A DNA stretch of 5,760 nt. Origin: an uncultured Clostridia bacterium. GTDB taxonomy: Bacteria; Bacillota; Clostridia; Oscillospirales; Oscillospiraceae. Shown piece after piece: positions 5,601-5,760 of this stretch. How positions within the stretch are numbered: position 1 is the first letter of the stretch; the number at the start of each line of letters is the position of its first letter. The DNA lies in assembly GCA_946006895.1 (NCBI GenBank), contig CAMFZO010000102.1:1-5760 (forward strand), read 5' to 3'. The notes under the pieces are model-generated. The model saw only the letters and a program-made list of their open reading frames with translations, searched no databases and was not told the origin of the DNA. The position numbers and the translations under genes were made by a program.

Positions 5601-5760
5601 TGGTACACCGAGGCGGTAGCCTGGGCTTCCGAGAACGGCGTAGTGGACGGCGTCGGAAACAACCTGTTTGACCCGGACGGAAACGTGACACGTGAGCAGA
5701 TCGCGGCGATCATGTACCGCTACGCGGGGAAGAAGGGCTATGATACCACGAAGCGTGCCG
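2559..5760 (+). CDS. 3'-truncated secreted SLH-anchored glycosidase-like protein bearing a cohesin
   Basis: The frame is open without a stop from ATG 2559 to the window end, giving 1067 complete codons. Order by residue: signal peptide (1-26), beta module like the gene 1 repeats (about 57-215), six-hairpin glycosidase-like domain (about 216-582), PKD-like module (588-673), cohesin (675-798), two 69-residue InlB/Listeria-Bacteroides-type repeats (806-942), SLH module 1 (947-997) and SLH module 2 (1007-1057). A third SLH module is likely beyond the edge, since these usually come in threes. The product should be exported, bound to the cell wall by SLH, act on a carbohydrate, and hold a dockerin partner. 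The preceding, translationally coupled gene encodes such a dockerin. Enzyme, cohesin and SLH in one chain is unusual; classical anchoring scaffoldins lack an enzyme. Substrate and catalytic residues are not established. Confidence 0.93.
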   Translation, partial: MMKNRIMSGLLVFALLICLLPTFASAAPIVLDEPEETCYRFNGHAVTDRKSFALNAEDWTLGTFTDAPAVIRTGKTAGIGMEYIKEFPERWYTQVSLQMSEEDNAGFVLSGGGKQLIVLVSSESQLTVSCGEEILLAQALSGSDGKLTFILDNTLGGQAIRLYVWHNGIYCGGWELTGLESAMLQNVSSIGFYAEKEGDTFCDFGVNTMIYAYENDPASALAQVEAWARQEVVGSIVKADNGVNMYTPDGVKNYDALWTRDFTYMLRYAGDYIPVEDAVACIEYLLDHVHEGDCWLPDRVYGNGSVTYAAGNWDYSKANLDNNAFIVIAMDCALSRLPETEGKALFEKWEQTLMTALDALPKNENGLIYNDPLNPHSPYGFTDCICKTGALMKESLLLWEAWEIMAKWQTAFGFDASVAKAGAQSIENALIDTFKNEDGMLNAATVDCCQSDIWGSCYAVSIGFPMEESLKKSIADYLKENYCELVQMGQLRHTAPGTYWQKLLSGVNQGEYQNGAYWATPTGWLIDTLEPYYPELAMETLQDIISYYAAEGIYECVNGEYQKLNHYAASAANILPAARRLLTVSPDLTELSITGDDNAVVGATKTYQAVMTPADAKIASYAWSLNDESCGNAEMVSCSFLQAGESILTCTATDMNGNAVTASLTVLVREPDYPEITLTAGAISGNAGETVAVSFGISADSSLAALELTVPYDVSVMEFAGVACEMAEVFSVNETEPGSLRIILANAEPIKTEGTLLTLQFALKQQLDTPQFNVPTVNSGLCDYRDDSGCHEALITVEKETIAPTEYTVTFIDGLTGETISTVKVEEGKAATAPEAPEHEGYTFKGWDKDFSNVTADLTVTAQYEKNEEPPKPAEYTVTFIDGLTNVTISTVKVEEGKAATAPEAPEHEGYTFKGWDKDFSNVTADLTVTAQYEKNEEPPKPWVNPFKDVKESDWFYEGVKFAAQNGLFDGTSPTTFDPDSNMTRAMLVTVLWRLDGKPAPKSMNSFKDVPGGQWYTEAVAWASENGVVDGVGNNLFDPDGNVTREQIAAIMYRYAGKKGYDTTKRA
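2727..3203 (+). other. N-terminal beta module of gene 2, related to the gene 1 repeats
   Basis: A beta-rich segment of about 160 residues between signal peptide and enzyme domain. Its start (EDWTLG, TDAPAVIR) matches the start of gene 1 repeat 3 (DLWTLG, TDA, APAIRN), and it ends with a strand (FCDFGVNTMIY) in the same place as the closing strand of the repeats. The middle is strongly diverged, so the relationship is probable rather than certain. A concanavalin/LamG-like fold is inferred. Confidence 0.55.
2929..2949. repeat. 21-bp perfect palindrome inside gene 2
   Basis: Arms CGCAACTGAC (2929-2938) and GTCAGTTGCG (2940-2949) are exact reverse complements around one central G. As RNA this would form a 9-bp stem with a CGG loop. 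No T-run follows, so it is not an intrinsic terminator. It lies in the N-terminal beta module coding region (residues around Ser-Gln-Leu-Thr-Val-Ser-Cys). Function, if any, is unknown. Confidence 0.6.
3204..4304 (+). other. Six-hairpin (alpha/alpha)6 glycosidase-like domain
   Basis: About 370 residues, mostly amphipathic helices separated by Trp- and acid-rich loops. Landmarks are ALWTRDFTYML (W258, D261), WLPDRV (D298), NLDNNAF (D321), YGFTDCICKTG (D383), QSDIWGS (D452), GEYQNGAYWATPTGW (E511, W518, W524), and IYECVNGEY (E555, E560). The W-x-R-D motif after the first helix and the late NGxYW...GW segment are seen across toroidal glycosidases such as glycogen-debranching C-terminal, GH63-like and GH15-like domains. 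I cannot assign a GH family. By analogy a general acid and base would come from the listed Asp/Glu residues, but which ones is not decidable here. A lyase or a non-catalytic relative cannot be excluded. Confidence 0.68.
4320..4577 (+). other. PKD/Ig-like module of gene 2
   Basis: About 86 residues joining enzyme and cohesin. It shares its pattern with the module before the dockerin in gene 1: SITG start, MTPADAKI, YAWSLND, FLQAGES, TDMNGNAVTASLTV and REP at the end. The same module next to the dockerin in one protein and next to the cohesin in the other points to module duplication between the genes. Confidence 0.72.
4581..4952 (+). other. Cohesin domain
   Basis: A segment of about 124 residues with the cohesin order of strands. 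It starts ITLTAGAISGNAGETVAVSF, where G-x-x-G-x-T/x-V precedes strand 2. It continues with LAALELTVPYD and VMEFAGV (the family's L-x-x-x-x-x-x-YD...L-x-F core), a later GSLRIILANAEPI strand, EGTLLTLQFAL, and a final ALITVE strand after a DYRDDSG loop. Cohesins are nine-stranded jelly rolls that bind dockerins through one face. Only one copy is present. It could in principle be a cohesin-fold relative with no dockerin binding, but the dockerin in the coupled upstream gene makes the binding role likely. Confidence 0.85.
4974..5384 (+). repeat. Two tandem 207-bp InlB/Listeria-Bacteroides-type repeats
   Basis: Copies at 4974-5180 and 5181-5384, 207 bp apart. Each encodes EYTVTFIDG, a TISTVKVEEG segment, HEGYTFKGWD, and TADLTVTAQYE, followed by a charged Pro linker (KNEEPPKP). 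The copies differ at two residues only (Gly-Glu versus Asn-Val after GLT). By hand count they differ at 16 bases of 204, 12 of them silent third-position changes. Such beta-grasp-like repeats act as stalks in Gram-positive surface proteins; here they separate cohesin from wall anchor. Confidence 0.85.
5397..5549 (+). other. SLH module 1
   Basis: About 51 residues with the SLH pattern: FKDV opening, SDWFYEGVKFAAQNGLFDG helix and turn, TTFDPDSNMTRAMLV, then the second helix ending in VLWRLDG. SLH modules bind pyruvylated secondary cell wall polymer and hold proteins on the Gram-positive surface. Confidence 0.92.
5577..5729 (+). other. SLH module 2
   Basis: Second SLH copy: FKDVPGGQWYTEAV, WASENGVVDG, NLFDPDGNVTREQIAAIMYRYAG. 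Thr-Arg-Glu at the start of the second helix fits the polymer-binding T-R-x motif. The sequence continues into GYDTTKRA at the window edge, so a third module probably follows. Confidence 0.92.

Overview
The window looks like chromosome from a Gram-positive anaerobic Clostridia-type bacterium, most plausibly a gut or rumen member of the Oscillospiraceae/Ruminococcaceae. This is inferred from a type I-like dockerin, a cohesin, S-layer homology (SLH) modules, InlB/Listeria-Bacteroides-type repeats, strong AAGGAGG ribosome binding and moderately GC-rich codon use. No rRNA, phage or IS marker is present to fix the taxon.

The window is coding on the + strand from end to end and holds two very large genes, each cut by a window edge. 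Gene 1 (1-2562, 5' end missing) encodes at least 853 residues of a secreted-type modular protein: four tandem concanavalin/LamG-like beta-sandwich modules of about 185-195 residues, a PKD/Ig-like module, and a C-terminal dockerin with two calcium-binding loops. Gene 2 (2559-5760, 3' end missing) overlaps gene 1 in an ATGA start/stop junction. It encodes at least 1067 residues: a signal peptide, an N-terminal beta module resembling those of gene 1, an (alpha/alpha)6 six-hairpin glycosidase-like domain, a PKD-like module matching that of gene 1, a cohesin, two nearly identical 69-residue InlB-like repeats, and two SLH modules at the truncated end. No non-coding stretch, promoter, terminator or RNA gene is visible; the operon promoter and terminator must lie outside.

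The working model is a compact two-gene cellulosome-like system. Gene 2 would be a wall-anchored enzyme held by its SLH modules and displaying a single cohesin. Gene 1 would be a soluble multi-module, possibly carbohydrate-binding partner that docks by its dockerin. Translational coupling would favour matched production of the two. The domain calls for dockerin, cohesin and SLH are read directly from motifs; the mutual binding of this pair, the substrate and the enzymatic activity are inference.
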